A program made the translations under genes and the position numbers. Below are positions 45,644 through 55,334 of a stretch of DNA of 64,000 nt, in pieces. The DNA lies in contig CAWHZI010000007.1 of the NCBI GenBank assembly GCA_963833835.1, forward strand, positions 558,001 through 622,000, given 5' to 3'. Position 1 is the stretch's first letter. Each line of letters starts with the position of its first letter. This DNA comes from Bog-532 sp963833835. GTDB lineage: Bacteria; Actinomycetota; Actinomycetes; Streptosporangiales; Streptosporangiaceae. The notes beneath the pieces were generated by a model. The model saw only the letters and a list, made by a program, of their open reading frames with translations. It was not told where the DNA came from and did not search any database.

Positions 45644-47873
45644 CCTTTCGCGGCGGCGGACGCGACGCGCGAGGCGGATCGGGGGCGGGCCGCGGTGGCC
45701 TGGGTCCCGGCCGTCCCGGGCCGGTGCGCGGCGGCGGGCCAGCCTCCCGGCGCCCCGGTGACGAGCGGCGCCCGCGCCCAGCCGGTCAGAGCGATCGCGG
45801 CACCCGGGGCACGAACGACCGGGGCGGCCGCGGCGCCGGGGAGCGTGGTTCACGCCCCGGCGGCGGCGCGTCGCGAGCGGCCAGGAGCCAGCCGCCCAGG
45901 GGCCCAGCCCAGCCACCCAAGGCCAAGACCCAAACCTCCAGGGCCCGCACCTCCAGAAGCCAGCCCTCCCGCGGCCAGGCCGGCCCGGGCCGGCCGGCCG
46001 CCCCGGGCTGCTCCGTAACGGGCGCCCGCCGCACCCGCCCCGCCGGAACATGGTGCGCCGGGTGCTCCGGCCTCGCGCCGACCCCGGGCGGCGGCTGGGC
46101 ATCACGCTGCTGGCCATCGCGTTCTTGATGTCGCTGTTCGCCGGGCGGCTGGTGCAGTTGCAGGGCTTCCAGTCCAGCACCTACCAGCGGCTGGCCCAGG
46201 ACCAGCGGCTGCAGACCGAGAGCCTGCCCGCGCTGCGCGGCACGATCACCGCCGCGAACGGCCAGGTGCTGGCCGAGACCCTGGAGACCTACCTGGTGTA
46301 CGCGGACCCGGTGGAGATGACCTCGGCGCAGCTGCCCGAGGTCGCGGCCCAGCTCGCGACCCCCCTGGGCATGGACTCCGGCACGCTGCTCAACCTGCTC
46401 CAGCGCCCCACCTCGCCGCAGTACGTGGTGCTGAAGAAGGGGGTGAGCCAGGCGGCGGCTAACCAGATCAAGGCGCTGAGCCTGCCCGCGGACCCGGCCG
46501 CGGCGCGCACGGCCGGTGATACCAACGGGTCGACCACGTTCAGCGGCCTGCCCGGCGTCTCGATGACGGCCAGCTACGTGCGCACCTACCCCGACGGCAC
46601 CGCGACCTCGAACCTGCTCGGGATCACCAGCACCACCGCTTCCGGCGGCCTGAAGGGCGCGGCGGGCCTGGAACTGTCCGATAACGCGCTGCTGGCCGGC
46701 CAGTCGGGCCAGGAGCAGTTCCAGGTGTCGACCAACGGGGAGCAGATCCCGCTGGCCGCGGCCAAGAACACGCCCGCGGTCAACGGCGCTGCCTTGAAGC
46801 TGACCATCGTGCCCACCCTGCAGTGGGAGGCTCAGCAGGCCTGCGAACAGCAGGTGGAGAAGGCCGACGCGGACAACTGCACGGTGGTCATCGAGCAGCC
46901 CAAGACGGGCAAGATCCTGGCCATGGCCCAGTGGCCCGCCTATTCCGCCACCGGCGCCAGCGGGACCACCGGCGAGAACCTGGCCGTGCAGGACGTGTTC
47001 GAGCCGGGCAGCACGGCCAAGGTCATCACCGCCGCCGCCGCCATGGAAAAGGGCGGCCAGAGCATCACCAGCACCTACACCGTGCCCGACACGATCACCG
47101 AGGACGGCTTCAGCTTCCGTGACGCCGAGGACCACCCGGTCGAGCGGTGGACGATCGCCGGCATCCTGGCCAACTCCAGCAACGACGGCATGGTCCAGGT
47201 GGTCAAGCACGTGCCCCCGCAGACCCAGTATCAGTACCTGCGTAACTTTGGCCTCGGCTCGGTGACCGGCCTGAACCTGCCGGGGGAGAGCCAGGGCATC
47301 CTGCCCGCGCCGTCCTCGTGGTGGGGCAACGAGCGGTACACGCTGGCGTTCGGCCAGGGCGTGGACGCCGACGCGGTGCAGATGGCCAGTGTGTACTCGA
47401 CCATCGCCAACGGGGGCGTGCGCGTTCAGCCGACGCTGGTCCAGGGGGCCACCAGCAGCTCGGGCAAGTACCAGGCCGCCGCCGCGTCCCCCACCCGCCG
47501 GGTCATCCAGCCCAGCACGGCCAAGAGCCTGATCGCGGCGATGCAGCAGGTGCCGGCGGTCGACGAAGAGGCCAACGAGCCGTGGGGGATCATCCCGGGC
47601 TACGCGATCGCGGCCAAGACCGGCACGTCCCAGGAGTGGGACGCGACCAAGAAGTGCCTGTGCAAGTACGGAGCCAGTTACATCGGGCTGGCGCCGGGAA
47701 ACAATCCGAACCTCGTGGTCGCGGTCAACGTACAGAACCCCAAGAAGGGCGGATACTTCGGCGACGTCGTGGCCGGACCCGTCTTCTACAAGGTGATGGA
47801 ATTCGCGCTGCAGACCATGAAGATCCCACCAGACGGGGCCAAGCCTGCGGACGTGCCGCTCACCGGGCCCTGA
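45640..47873 (+). CDS. ftsI: Septal peptidoglycan transpeptidase FtsI (PBP3), apparent frameshift in N-terminal extension
   Basis: FtsI cross-links septal peptidoglycan with FtsW. One membrane anchor (LGITLLAIAFLMSLFAGRLV) is followed by the dimerisation domain and a penicillin-binding domain with SxxK (EPGSTAKVITAAAAME), SxN (ILANSSNDGMVQ) and KTGT (IAAKTGTSQEW). The first roughly 120 codons (Arg/Gly-rich, from GTG 45640 overlapping the ftsL stop) are in a different frame from the rest. A one-base indel near 46000 would join PAAPG to LLRNGRPPHPPRRNMVRRVL. Alternatively translation starts at ATG 46050, but no ribosome-binding site is seen there. I favour the indel. Confidence 0.9.
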
Positions 47874-47892
47874 TTGGAGGTAACCTCTCCGC

Positions 47893-49489
47893 GTGTCCGT
47901 GGCCATCCGTCCCTCCCGCCCACAGGCCCGCCCGCTTTCCGGACTGGGGTTGCTGCTGGGCATCAAGCTGACCGCTGGTTCCCCCGATCCGGCCTCATCG
48001 CCCGGATGAGGACTGGCCGGGTGAGGACCAGCCGGTGACGGGCGTCACCCACGACTCACGGGCGGTTCAGCCCGGCGACCTGTACGCCGCGCTGCCCGGC
48101 AGCCGGGTGCACGGGGCCGAGTTCAGCGCGGCCGCGGTGGCGGCCGGTGCGGTGGCGATCCTGACCGACCCGGACGGCCGGGACCGGGCCGCCGCGAACG
48201 GGGTGCCGGTGTTCGTAGTGAACGACCCGCGGGCCCGGCTGGGCGAGGTGGCCTGCTGGGTCTACGGCGACCCGTCCCGGCGGCTGCGGCTGATCGGTGT
48301 CACCGGCACCAGCGGCAAGACCACCACCAGCTACCTGCTCGAGGCCGGGCTGCGAATGGCGGGCCACGTGACCGGGCTGATCGGCGGGGTGGAGACCCGG
48401 ATCGGCCCGGAGCTGCTGGCCAGCGAGCTGACCACGCCCGAGGCCACCGACCTGCAAGCGCTGCTGGCCACGATGGCCGAACGCGGCGTGACCGGCGCGG
48501 CCATGGAGGTGTCCAGCCATGCGCTGGCGCTGGGCCGGGTGGCCGGTACCCACTACGACGTCGCGATCTTCACCAACCTGTCCCAGGATCACCTGGACTT
48601 CCACGCCGACCTGGAGGACTACTTCGCGGCCAAGGTCCGGCTGTTCACCCCCGAGTACTCCGCCGCGGGGGTGGTGAACATCGACGATGGCCACGGGCGC
48701 CGGCTCGCGGCCAGCGCGCCGATCCCGATGACGACGTTCTCCGCCACCGGCAATCCGGAAGCGGACTGGCGGGCCGAGAACGTGCGGGTCGGGGCGGACG
48801 GCAGCACGTTCCGGGTCATCGGCCCCGGTGGCGTGGAAGCCGACGCGCAGCTGGGCCTGGTCGGCCCGTTCAACGTGGCCAACGCGCTGGGCGCAATCGT
48901 GGCCCTGGTCGAGGCGGGCATCGGCCTGGACGACGCGGTGGCGGGCATCGGGTCCTGCCCCGGCGTGCCGGGCCGGCTGGAGCGGATCGACACCACGGGC
49001 ATCGACACCGACCTGACCGTACTGGTCGACTACTCGCACAAGCCCGGTGCGGTCGAGGCCGTGCTGGGCGCGCTGCGCCCGGTGACCCAGGGCCGGCTGA
49101 CCATCGTGCTGGGCTGCGGCGGGGACCGGGACCGGGCCAAACGGCCGCTGATGGGCGCGGCCGCCGCCGACCTGGCCGACGTGGCCATTTTCACCAGCGA
49201 CAACCCACGCTCGGAGGATCCGCTGGCTATCCTGGCGGCCATGCTGGACGGCGCGGTCACGGTGCCGGAGCGGCGCCGGGCGCATGTGATCGTGGAGCCG
49301 GACCGGGCTGCGGCCATCGGCCTGGCCATCGCCACGGCGGGCAAGGGCGACGTGGTGCTGGTCGCAGGCAAGGGCCACGAACGCGGCCAGTACGTACAGG
49401 GCGCCGTGCTCCCGTTCGACGACCGCGAGGTCACCGCGGAGGCGCTGCGGCGCCGCGCCCAGGCGGCGCGGCCGAGGGGAGAACTGTGA
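47893..49489 (+). CDS. murE: UDP-MurNAc-tripeptide synthetase MurE (meso-DAP type), one frameshift
   Basis: MurE adds the third stem-peptide residue. ATP loop: IGVTGTSGKTTTSYLLEAGL. The DNPRSEDP motif marks meso-diaminopimelate as substrate. The natural start is GTG 47893, preceded by GGAGGT at 47876. It gives SVAIRPSRPQARPLSGLGLL and then stops at 48009. Removing one C from the CCCCC run at about 47978-47982 lets it read through GSPIRPHRPDEDWPGEDQPV into VTGVTHDSRAVQPGDLY. The GTG at 48035, which would start an intact frame, lacks the N-terminal segment. murF overlaps by GTGA. Confidence 0.92.
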
Positions 49490-50901
49490 TCGCGCTCTCG
49501 CTCGACGAGATCGCCCAGGTCACCGGGGCCCGGCTGGACGGGGGCGCCGATCCGGCCGCCGTGGTGACCGGGCCGGTCGTGATCGACTCGCGCCGGGTGG
49601 GCCCCGGTGGCCTGTTCGCCGCGGTCGAAGGGGAGCGGGTGGACGGGCACGACTACGCGGCCACGGCCCGCGCGGCCGGCGCGGTGGCCATGCTCGGCAC
49701 CCGCCCGGCCGGGGTTCCCGGGCTGATCGTGGACGACGTGCCCGGCGCGCTGGCCAAGCTGGCCCAGGCCGTGATGGCCCGGCTGCCGCAGGCGACGATC
49801 GCCGGGCTGACCGGTTCGGCCGGCAAGACCTCGACCAAGGACCTGACCGCGCAGCTGGTGGAGCGGCTCGGCCCGACCATCTCGCCGGAAGGCTCCTACA
49901 ACAACGAGTTCGGCTTCCCGCTCACCGTGCTGCGCGCGGACGAGCAGACCCGTTACCTGGTTCTGGAGCTGGCCGCCCGCGGGCCCGGGCACATCGCCTA
50001 CCTGTGCGAGATCGCCCCGCCCCGGGTCGGCGCGGTGCTCAACGTGGGGCACGCGCACACCGGCGAGTTCGGCGGCATCGAGCAGGTGGCCCGGGCCAAG
50101 GGCGAGCTGCCCGCGGCACTGCCCGCGGCGGCGGCCGGCGGGGTGGCCATCCTGAACGCCGACGATCACCGGGTGCGGGCCATGGCCGGCCGGACTGAGG
50201 CCCGGATCGTCACGTTCGGGCTGGGCCCTGAGGCCGACTTCGGCGCCGCTGATATCCGGCTGGACGACCTCGGCCGGCCATCGTTCACGCTGATCACCCC
50301 GGCCGGGCGGGCACCGGTCCGGATGGGGCTGCACGGCGCCCACCAGGTGCCGAACGCGCTGGCCGCCGCGGCGATCGCGGCCGAGCTGGGCCTGGGTGTG
50401 GACGGCATCGCCGACGGCCTGTCCACCGCCACGGCACGCAGCCGGTGGCGGATGGAGGTCGGTCAGGCGCCAGGCGGGGTGACCGTGATCAACGACGCCT
50501 ACAACGCCAACCCCGAGTCGGTCCGGGCCGCGCTGGACGCGCTGGGCCACCTGGCCCGCGGCCGGCGGGCGTTCGCGGTGCTGGGCCAGATGGCCGAGCT
50601 GGGCGAAGAGTCGCGAGACAGCCACCTGGAGGCGGGCGCGCAGGCCGCCGGAACTGGGGTGGCCGGTCTGATCGTTGTGGGGAAGGAAGCTGAACCTATC
50701 CTGGACGGGGCTCTGGCCACTTCCGGCTGGCACGGCGAGGCGATCGGCGTGCCGGACATCCCGGGGGCGGTGGCCGCACTCCGCGGCCGGCTGACCGCCG
50801 GCGACGTGGTGCTGGTCAAGGCCTCGCGCGCCGCCGGGCTGGAACGGGTCGCCGCCGCGCTGCTGTCGCAGCCGGCCAGCGAGAAGGAGACGGCCCAGTG
50901 A
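49486..50901 (+). CDS. murF: UDP-MurNAc-pentapeptide synthetase MurF
   Basis: MurF ligates D-Ala-D-Ala to the UDP-MurNAc-tripeptide. The 471-residue protein opens with SLDEIAQVTGARLDGG. It has the ATP loop IAGLTGSAGKTSTKDLTAQL, the EGSYNNEFGFPLTVL block, VLNVGHAHTGEFGG, and the C-terminal NDAYNANPESVRAALDAL. The overlap with murE and mraY (GTGA at both ends) indicates tight coupling. Confidence 0.96.
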   Translation: MIALSLDEIAQVTGARLDGGADPAAVVTGPVVIDSRRVGPGGLFAAVEGERVDGHDYAATARAAGAVAMLGTRPAGVPGLIVDDVPGALAKLAQAVMARLPQATIAGLTGSAGKTSTKDLTAQLVERLGPTISPEGSYNNEFGFPLTVLRADEQTRYLVLELAARGPGHIAYLCEIAPPRVGAVLNVGHAHTGEFGGIEQVARAKGELPAALPAAAAGGVAILNADDHRVRAMAGRTEARIVTFGLGPEADFGAADIRLDDLGRPSFTLITPAGRAPVRMGLHGAHQVPNALAAAAIAAELGLGVDGIADGLSTATARSRWRMEVGQAPGGVTVINDAYNANPESVRAALDALGHLARGRRAFAVLGQMAELGEESRDSHLEAGAQAAGTGVAGLIVVGKEAEPILDGALATSGWHGEAIGVPDIPGAVAALRGRLTAGDVVLVKASRAAGLERVAAALLSQPASEKETAQ

Positions 50902-51953
50902 AGGCCCTGCTGATATCGGCCGCGGTGTCCATGGCGGTGGCACTGCTCGGGACGCCCATCGCCATCCGGGTGTTCTCCCGGCACGGCTACGGGCAGCCCA
51001 TCCGCGAGGAAGGACCGGCGGGCCACGCCAACAAGCGGGGCACGCCGACCATGGGCGGCACGGTGATGATCATCGCCACGCTCATCGGGTACTTCGCCGG
51101 GCACATCGCGACCGGCGAACCGGTCTCGGTGTCCGGGCTGCTGGTGCTGTTCCTGATGACCGGGCTGGGCGCGGTCGGGTTCGCGGACGACTTCATCAAG
51201 CTGTACAAGCAGCGCAGCCTGGGCCTGCGCAGCGGGGCCAAGCTGACCGGCCAGGTCATCGTGGGGGTGGTGTTCGCCATCCTGGCCCTGCACTTCCCGG
51301 ACGGCTACGACCTGACTCCCGCCTCCAGCCACCTGTCGTTCCTGGCCGACTTCGGCATCTCGATCGGCCCGATCTTCTTCGTGATATTCGTGGTGGCCAT
51401 GGTGGCTGGCACGTCCAACGCGGTGAACCTGACCGATGGGCTGGACGGCCTGGCCACCGGGGCCACGATCCTGGTGCTGGCCGCCTACGTGATCATCGGC
51501 AACTGGCAGCTCCGCAACGACTGCACGTCGGGACTCGCCCCGAACTGCTACGACGTCCGGGACCCGCTGGACCTGGCCGTGGTCGCGGCCGCGCTGATGG
51601 CGGCCTGCGTCGGCTTCCTGTGGTGGAACGCGCCGCCGGCCCGGATCTTCATGGGCGACACCGGCTCGCTGGCCATCGGCGGCGCGCTGGCCGGGCTGGC
51701 CGTCACCACCCGGACCGAGCTGCTGCTGCTCATCCTGGGCGGCCTGTTCGTGGTCATCACGCTGTCGGTGATCATCCAGGTCGGGTCGTTCAAGATGACC
51801 GGTAAACGGGTGTTCCGGATGGCCCCGCTGCAGCACCATTTCGAGCTGCTGGGCTGGGCCGAGACCACGATCGTGGTCAGATTCTGGGTCATCTCCGGCA
51901 TGTTCGTCGCGCTGGGCCTGGGCGTGTTCTACGTGGGCTGGTTCCCAAAGTAG
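50898..51953 (+). CDS. mraY: Phospho-MurNAc-pentapeptide transferase MraY
   Basis: MraY transfers phospho-MurNAc-pentapeptide to undecaprenyl phosphate, making lipid I. It is a 351-residue polytopic enzyme. Catalytic residues are in GFADDFIKLYKQRSLGL (Asp pair), NLTDGLDGLATGATILVLAA and FMGDTGSLAIGGALAGLAV; RMAPLQHHFELLGWAETTIV is the His loop. The next gene in nearly all related clusters is murD; here only 67 non-coding bases separate mraY from ftsW. Confidence 0.97.
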   Translation: MKALLISAAVSMAVALLGTPIAIRVFSRHGYGQPIREEGPAGHANKRGTPTMGGTVMIIATLIGYFAGHIATGEPVSVSGLLVLFLMTGLGAVGFADDFIKLYKQRSLGLRSGAKLTGQVIVGVVFAILALHFPDGYDLTPASSHLSFLADFGISIGPIFFVIFVVAMVAGTSNAVNLTDGLDGLATGATILVLAAYVIIGNWQLRNDCTSGLAPNCYDVRDPLDLAVVAAALMAACVGFLWWNAPPARIFMGDTGSLAIGGALAGLAVTTRTELLLLILGGLFVVITLSVIIQVGSFKMTGKRVFRMAPLQHHFELLGWAETTIVVRFWVISGMFVALGLGVFYVGWFPK

Positions 51954-52020
51954 GACCCGGATTGCGCGACACGCGCCGGATCTCCCCGGTATTGGCGAGC
52001 CGTCCGCCGAGACTGGAACC

Positions 52021-53352
52021 ATGGTGGAGCGCGTGGTGGATGCCCGGTCGGCCGTTGGTGGACCAGCCATCGATGGCGAGGACGAAGCCAGCGATGCCGG
52101 CCTGGCCGGGCTCGGCCCGTCAACCGTGGCCGTGGCCCGGGACCGGCTGGCCACCTGGTCGGCGTTCCTCGATCGTCCGCTGACCTCCTACTACCTGATC
52201 ATCGGCATTACCGCGCTGCTCCTCGGGCTCGGCCTGGTCATGGTGCTGTCCACCTCCTCGGTGCAGGATCTGGCCGAGGGCCTGCCCCCCTACTCCGACT
52301 TCAAGAAGCAGCTGCTCGGCGCGCTGATCGGGCTGCCGATCATGTACCTGGCGGCCCGGTCGTCGCCCCGGCTGTTCCGCGCCGCCGCCTACCCCTTGCT
52401 CGGCCTGTCCATCCTGGGCCTGGGGCTGACCCTGATCCCGGCGGTGGGCCGGTCGGCCTATGGCGCGTCCCGGTGGATCGCCGTCGGCCCGCTGCAGCTG
52501 CAGCCATCGGAGTTCGCCAAGCTGGCCCTGGTGCTGTGGGGCGCCGACCTGCTGGCCCGCAAGGAACGGCTGCGCCAGCTGGAGGACTGGCGGCACCTGC
52601 TGATCCCGCTGCTGCCCGGCGTCGGCCTGCTGGCCATGCTGGTCATGGCGGGTGACGACCTCGGTACCACGTTCGTCCTGCTGGTTATCTTCATCACGTT
52701 GCTGTGGGTGATCGGTACCCCGGGCCGTGTCTTCGGCGGCATGCTCGCGCTGATCGGCCTGGTCATGTTGCTGCTCGCGGTCACCTCCGCGTACCGGCTG
52801 AAGCGGCTGACCGGCTTCGTCAACCCGCAGGGCGGCCCGATGGGCCCCAACATGCAGGGCATCCAGGGCAAGTACGCGGTCGGCTCCGGTGGCCTGTTCG
52901 GGGTCGGGCTCGGCGCCAGCGGGGAAAAGTGGGGCTACGTACCCGAATCCACCTCGGACTTCATCTTCGCCATCATCGGTGAGGAGCTCGGTCTGGTCGG
53001 CACCCTGTGCGTCTGCCTGCTGTACGGCGGGCTGGCTTTCGCCGGGCTGCGGGTGGCCCGGCGCGTGCAGGACACTTTCTCCCGGCTGGGCGCCGCGGCC
53101 ATCACCGCGTGGGTCGTCATGCAGGCGGTGGTGAATATCGGCGCGGTCATAGGAGTACTGCCAATTACCGGTGTGCCCCTCCCGCTGGTCTCGGCCGGCC
53201 TATCCTCACTATTGGTCACGATGGTCGCTCTCGGCATGCTCATGTCGTTCGCACGGCGCGAGCCCGGGGCACGGGAGGCATTGGCGGCACGAGGCCCGGC
53301 GTTGCCGTTGCGTCTTCTAAGCTGGCTTGGCCTGACGCAGCGACCTGACTGA
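52021..53352 (+). CDS. ftsW: Septal peptidoglycan glycosyltransferase FtsW
   Basis: FtsW is the SEDS polymerase that makes septal glycan from lipid II together with FtsI. The 443-residue protein has a cytoplasmic N-terminus of about 60 residues, then ten membrane helices. SEDS signatures are SRWIAVGPLQLQPSEFAKLA, AGDDLGTTFVLLVIFIT (catalytic Asp), and the C-terminal GVLPITGVPLPLVSAGLSSL. It starts 67 bases after mraY, without murD in between. Confidence 0.96.
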   Translation: MVERVVDARSAVGGPAIDGEDEASDAGLAGLGPSTVAVARDRLATWSAFLDRPLTSYYLIIGITALLLGLGLVMVLSTSSVQDLAEGLPPYSDFKKQLLGALIGLPIMYLAARSSPRLFRAAAYPLLGLSILGLGLTLIPAVGRSAYGASRWIAVGPLQLQPSEFAKLALVLWGADLLARKERLRQLEDWRHLLIPLLPGVGLLAMLVMAGDDLGTTFVLLVIFITLLWVIGTPGRVFGGMLALIGLVMLLLAVTSAYRLKRLTGFVNPQGGPMGPNMQGIQGKYAVGSGGLFGVGLGASGEKWGYVPESTSDFIFAIIGEELGLVGTLCVCLLYGGLAFAGLRVARRVQDTFSRLGAAAITAWVVMQAVVNIGAVIGVLPITGVPLPLVSAGLSSLLVTMVALGMLMSFARREPGAREALAARGPALPLRLLSWLGLTQRPD

Positions 53353-53367
53353 ACGAAAGGCCCAGCG

Positions 53368-55173
53368 ATGAGGGTTGTACTCGCCGGCGGCGGATCCGCC
53401 GGTCATATCGAACCGGCGCTTGCGGTGGCGGACGCGCTGCGGCAGGCGGACCCGCGGGCCATGATCATCTGCCTGGGCACCGAACGAGGGCTGGAAACCC
53501 GCCTGGTCCCGATGCGGGGCTACGAGCTGGCGATGATCCCGGCGGTCCCGCTGCCCCGGTCCGTCACCCCCCGCCTGCTCGCGGTGCCGGGCAAGCTGGC
53601 CGGCGCGGTCAGCACCGCAGCCGGGGTCCTGGACCGGATGAAGGCCGACGTGGTGGTGGGCTTCGGCGGGTACGTGGCCACCCCCGGCTACCTGGCGGCC
53701 CGGCGCCGGCACGTGCCGATCGTGGTGCACGAGGCCAACCCCCGCCCCGGGCTGGCCAACAAGCTGGGCGCCCGGCTGACCGAGCACGTGTTCACCGGGC
53801 ACCCCGCCACCCAGCTGCCGCATGCCACCTACCTGGGCATCCCGATCCGGCGGGAGATCGCCGACCTGGACCGGCTCGGGCAGGGAGACAAGGCCCGGGC
53901 GCATTTCGGGCTGCGCCCGGACCTGCCCGTGCTGCTGGTCACCGGCGGTTCCCAGGGGGCCAGGTCGCTGAACAGCGCGCTGTACGGCGCCATCGACTGG
54001 CTGCGCTCGGCCGGGGTGCAGATCCTGCACGTCACCGGGCCGCGCAACGAAGCAGAGGTGCCGCCACCGACCGGTGCGCCGTACGTGGCGGTGCCGTACG
54101 TGGACCGGATGGACCTGGCTTACGCCGCCGCCGACTTCGCGCTGTGCCGGGCCGGCGCCATGACCTGCGCCGAGCTGACCGCGGTGGGCCTGCCCGCCGC
54201 GTTCGTGCCGCTCCCGATCGGCAACGGCGAGCAGCGGCTCAACGCCGAGCCGATCGTCGCTGGCGGTGGTGGCCTGCTGGTCGACGACGCGGACCTGACC
54301 CCGGAGTGGATCCGCGACGTGCTGCTGCCGGTGCTGCTGGACATCGACCGGGTGGCGAACATGTCCGAGGCGGCGGCCGCGCTCGGCCGCAAGGACGCCG
54401 ACCGGGCTATGGCCGAGGCGATCATCAACGTCGTCCGGGCGTCCCGCGAGCAGGGGCCGGCCGACGAGTACCCGCCCGCCGACGGCCAGCCCGCCCGGCA
54501 CTTCCAGCCCGCTCCGGGTCAGCCCGCTCCGGGTCAGCCCGCCCTGGACTGGCCAGGCCGGGACCGGGCAGTTCCGGATCGGCCGGGGCGGCCAGCCGGC
54601 CCGGTCCCGCCGGAGGCCTCGATGCGGCCGGGTGCCCCCATGCAGCCCGGTGCCCCTATGCCTGGCGCGCCGATGCAGGCGGGCGGACCGATGCCCGCCA
54701 GGCCGCCGGCGGCCGGCCAGCTCAGGCCTGCGTTCCCGCCTGCGCCGGGGGTACGGCGTTCGCCCGGGGCGCAGGGCACGCCCCGGTTCCAGCCCGCGCA
54801 GGGCGGCCAGCCCATGCCGGGGGGCCCGCCCCGGCCGGGGAATCAGCCCCCGCCCGGTCACCAGGCCCGGCCGGACAGCCAGCCCAGGCCCGGCGGCCCG
54901 GAGGCGGCGAGCGGAGAGCAGTGGTTCGAGCCCCGGTCCCGCCGGCAGGCCGAAGCCTGGGGGAGTACCGACCCGGCGGCCCCGCGGCATACCGCAGCGC
55001 CCAGCAACGACGTCCCCCGGCGGGGCCCGGCGGCGCCCGCCGGCCAGTACGCGCCCGCGCCGGATGCCAGTCCGGGCCAGGACGGGCCGCCCTGGCCCGA
55101 AGCTGAACCGCAGCCTGAGACGCGCCGGACCGCGCAGCGCCGGGCCCAGCCCCGGCACGGCCGGCACCGTTAG
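53368..55173 (+). CDS. murG: MurG N-acetylglucosaminyltransferase with long disordered C-terminal tail
   Basis: MurG adds GlcNAc to lipid I, giving lipid II. The catalytic part is residues 1-365: VVLAGGGSAGHIEPALAVAD (usual form GGTAGHxxPA), VVGFGGYVATPGYLAARR, VHEANPRPGLANKLGAR, LLVTGGSQGARSLNSAL, CRAGAMTCAELTAVGLPAAF and the EQRLNAEPIV block. After residue about 365 comes a tail of roughly 235 residues rich in Pro, Gly, Gln, Ala and Arg with PGAP/PGQP-type repeats. MurG is normally about 360 residues, so this tail is unusual. Confidence 0.95.
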   Translation: MRVVLAGGGSAGHIEPALAVADALRQADPRAMIICLGTERGLETRLVPMRGYELAMIPAVPLPRSVTPRLLAVPGKLAGAVSTAAGVLDRMKADVVVGFGGYVATPGYLAARRRHVPIVVHEANPRPGLANKLGARLTEHVFTGHPATQLPHATYLGIPIRREIADLDRLGQGDKARAHFGLRPDLPVLLVTGGSQGARSLNSALYGAIDWLRSAGVQILHVTGPRNEAEVPPPTGAPYVAVPYVDRMDLAYAAADFALCRAGAMTCAELTAVGLPAAFVPLPIGNGEQRLNAEPIVAGGGGLLVDDADLTPEWIRDVLLPVLLDIDRVANMSEAAAALGRKDADRAMAEAIINVVRASREQGPADEYPPADGQPARHFQPAPGQPAPGQPALDWPGRDRAVPDRPGRPAGPVPPEASMRPGAPMQPGAPMPGAPMQAGGPMPARPPAAGQLRPAFPPAPGVRRSPGAQGTPRFQPAQGGQPMPGGPPRPGNQPPPGHQARPDSQPRPGGPEAASGEQWFEPRSRRQAEAWGSTDPAAPRHTAAPSNDVPRRGPAAPAGQYAPAPDASPGQDGPPWPEAEPQPETRRTAQRRAQPRHGRHR

Positions 55174-55334
55174 CTCAATCGGATCCGGCCACGTCCGCCG
55201 TTGACCTGGCCGGACCTTGTCCCGACCTCGAGCTGGCCCGTGCCCTGAATCGGGCCATCAGCTCGGTCTGACCTCGGCGTGGCGGCTGGCCTGGCCCGCG
55301 CCACCCGGCAGAATGAACCACAGGAGGACATTCC

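Noticed and set aside
48035..49489. murE starting at GTG 48035
   Set aside because: No ribosome-binding site and loss of the conserved N-terminal segment, which is present upstream in another frame from GTG 47893.
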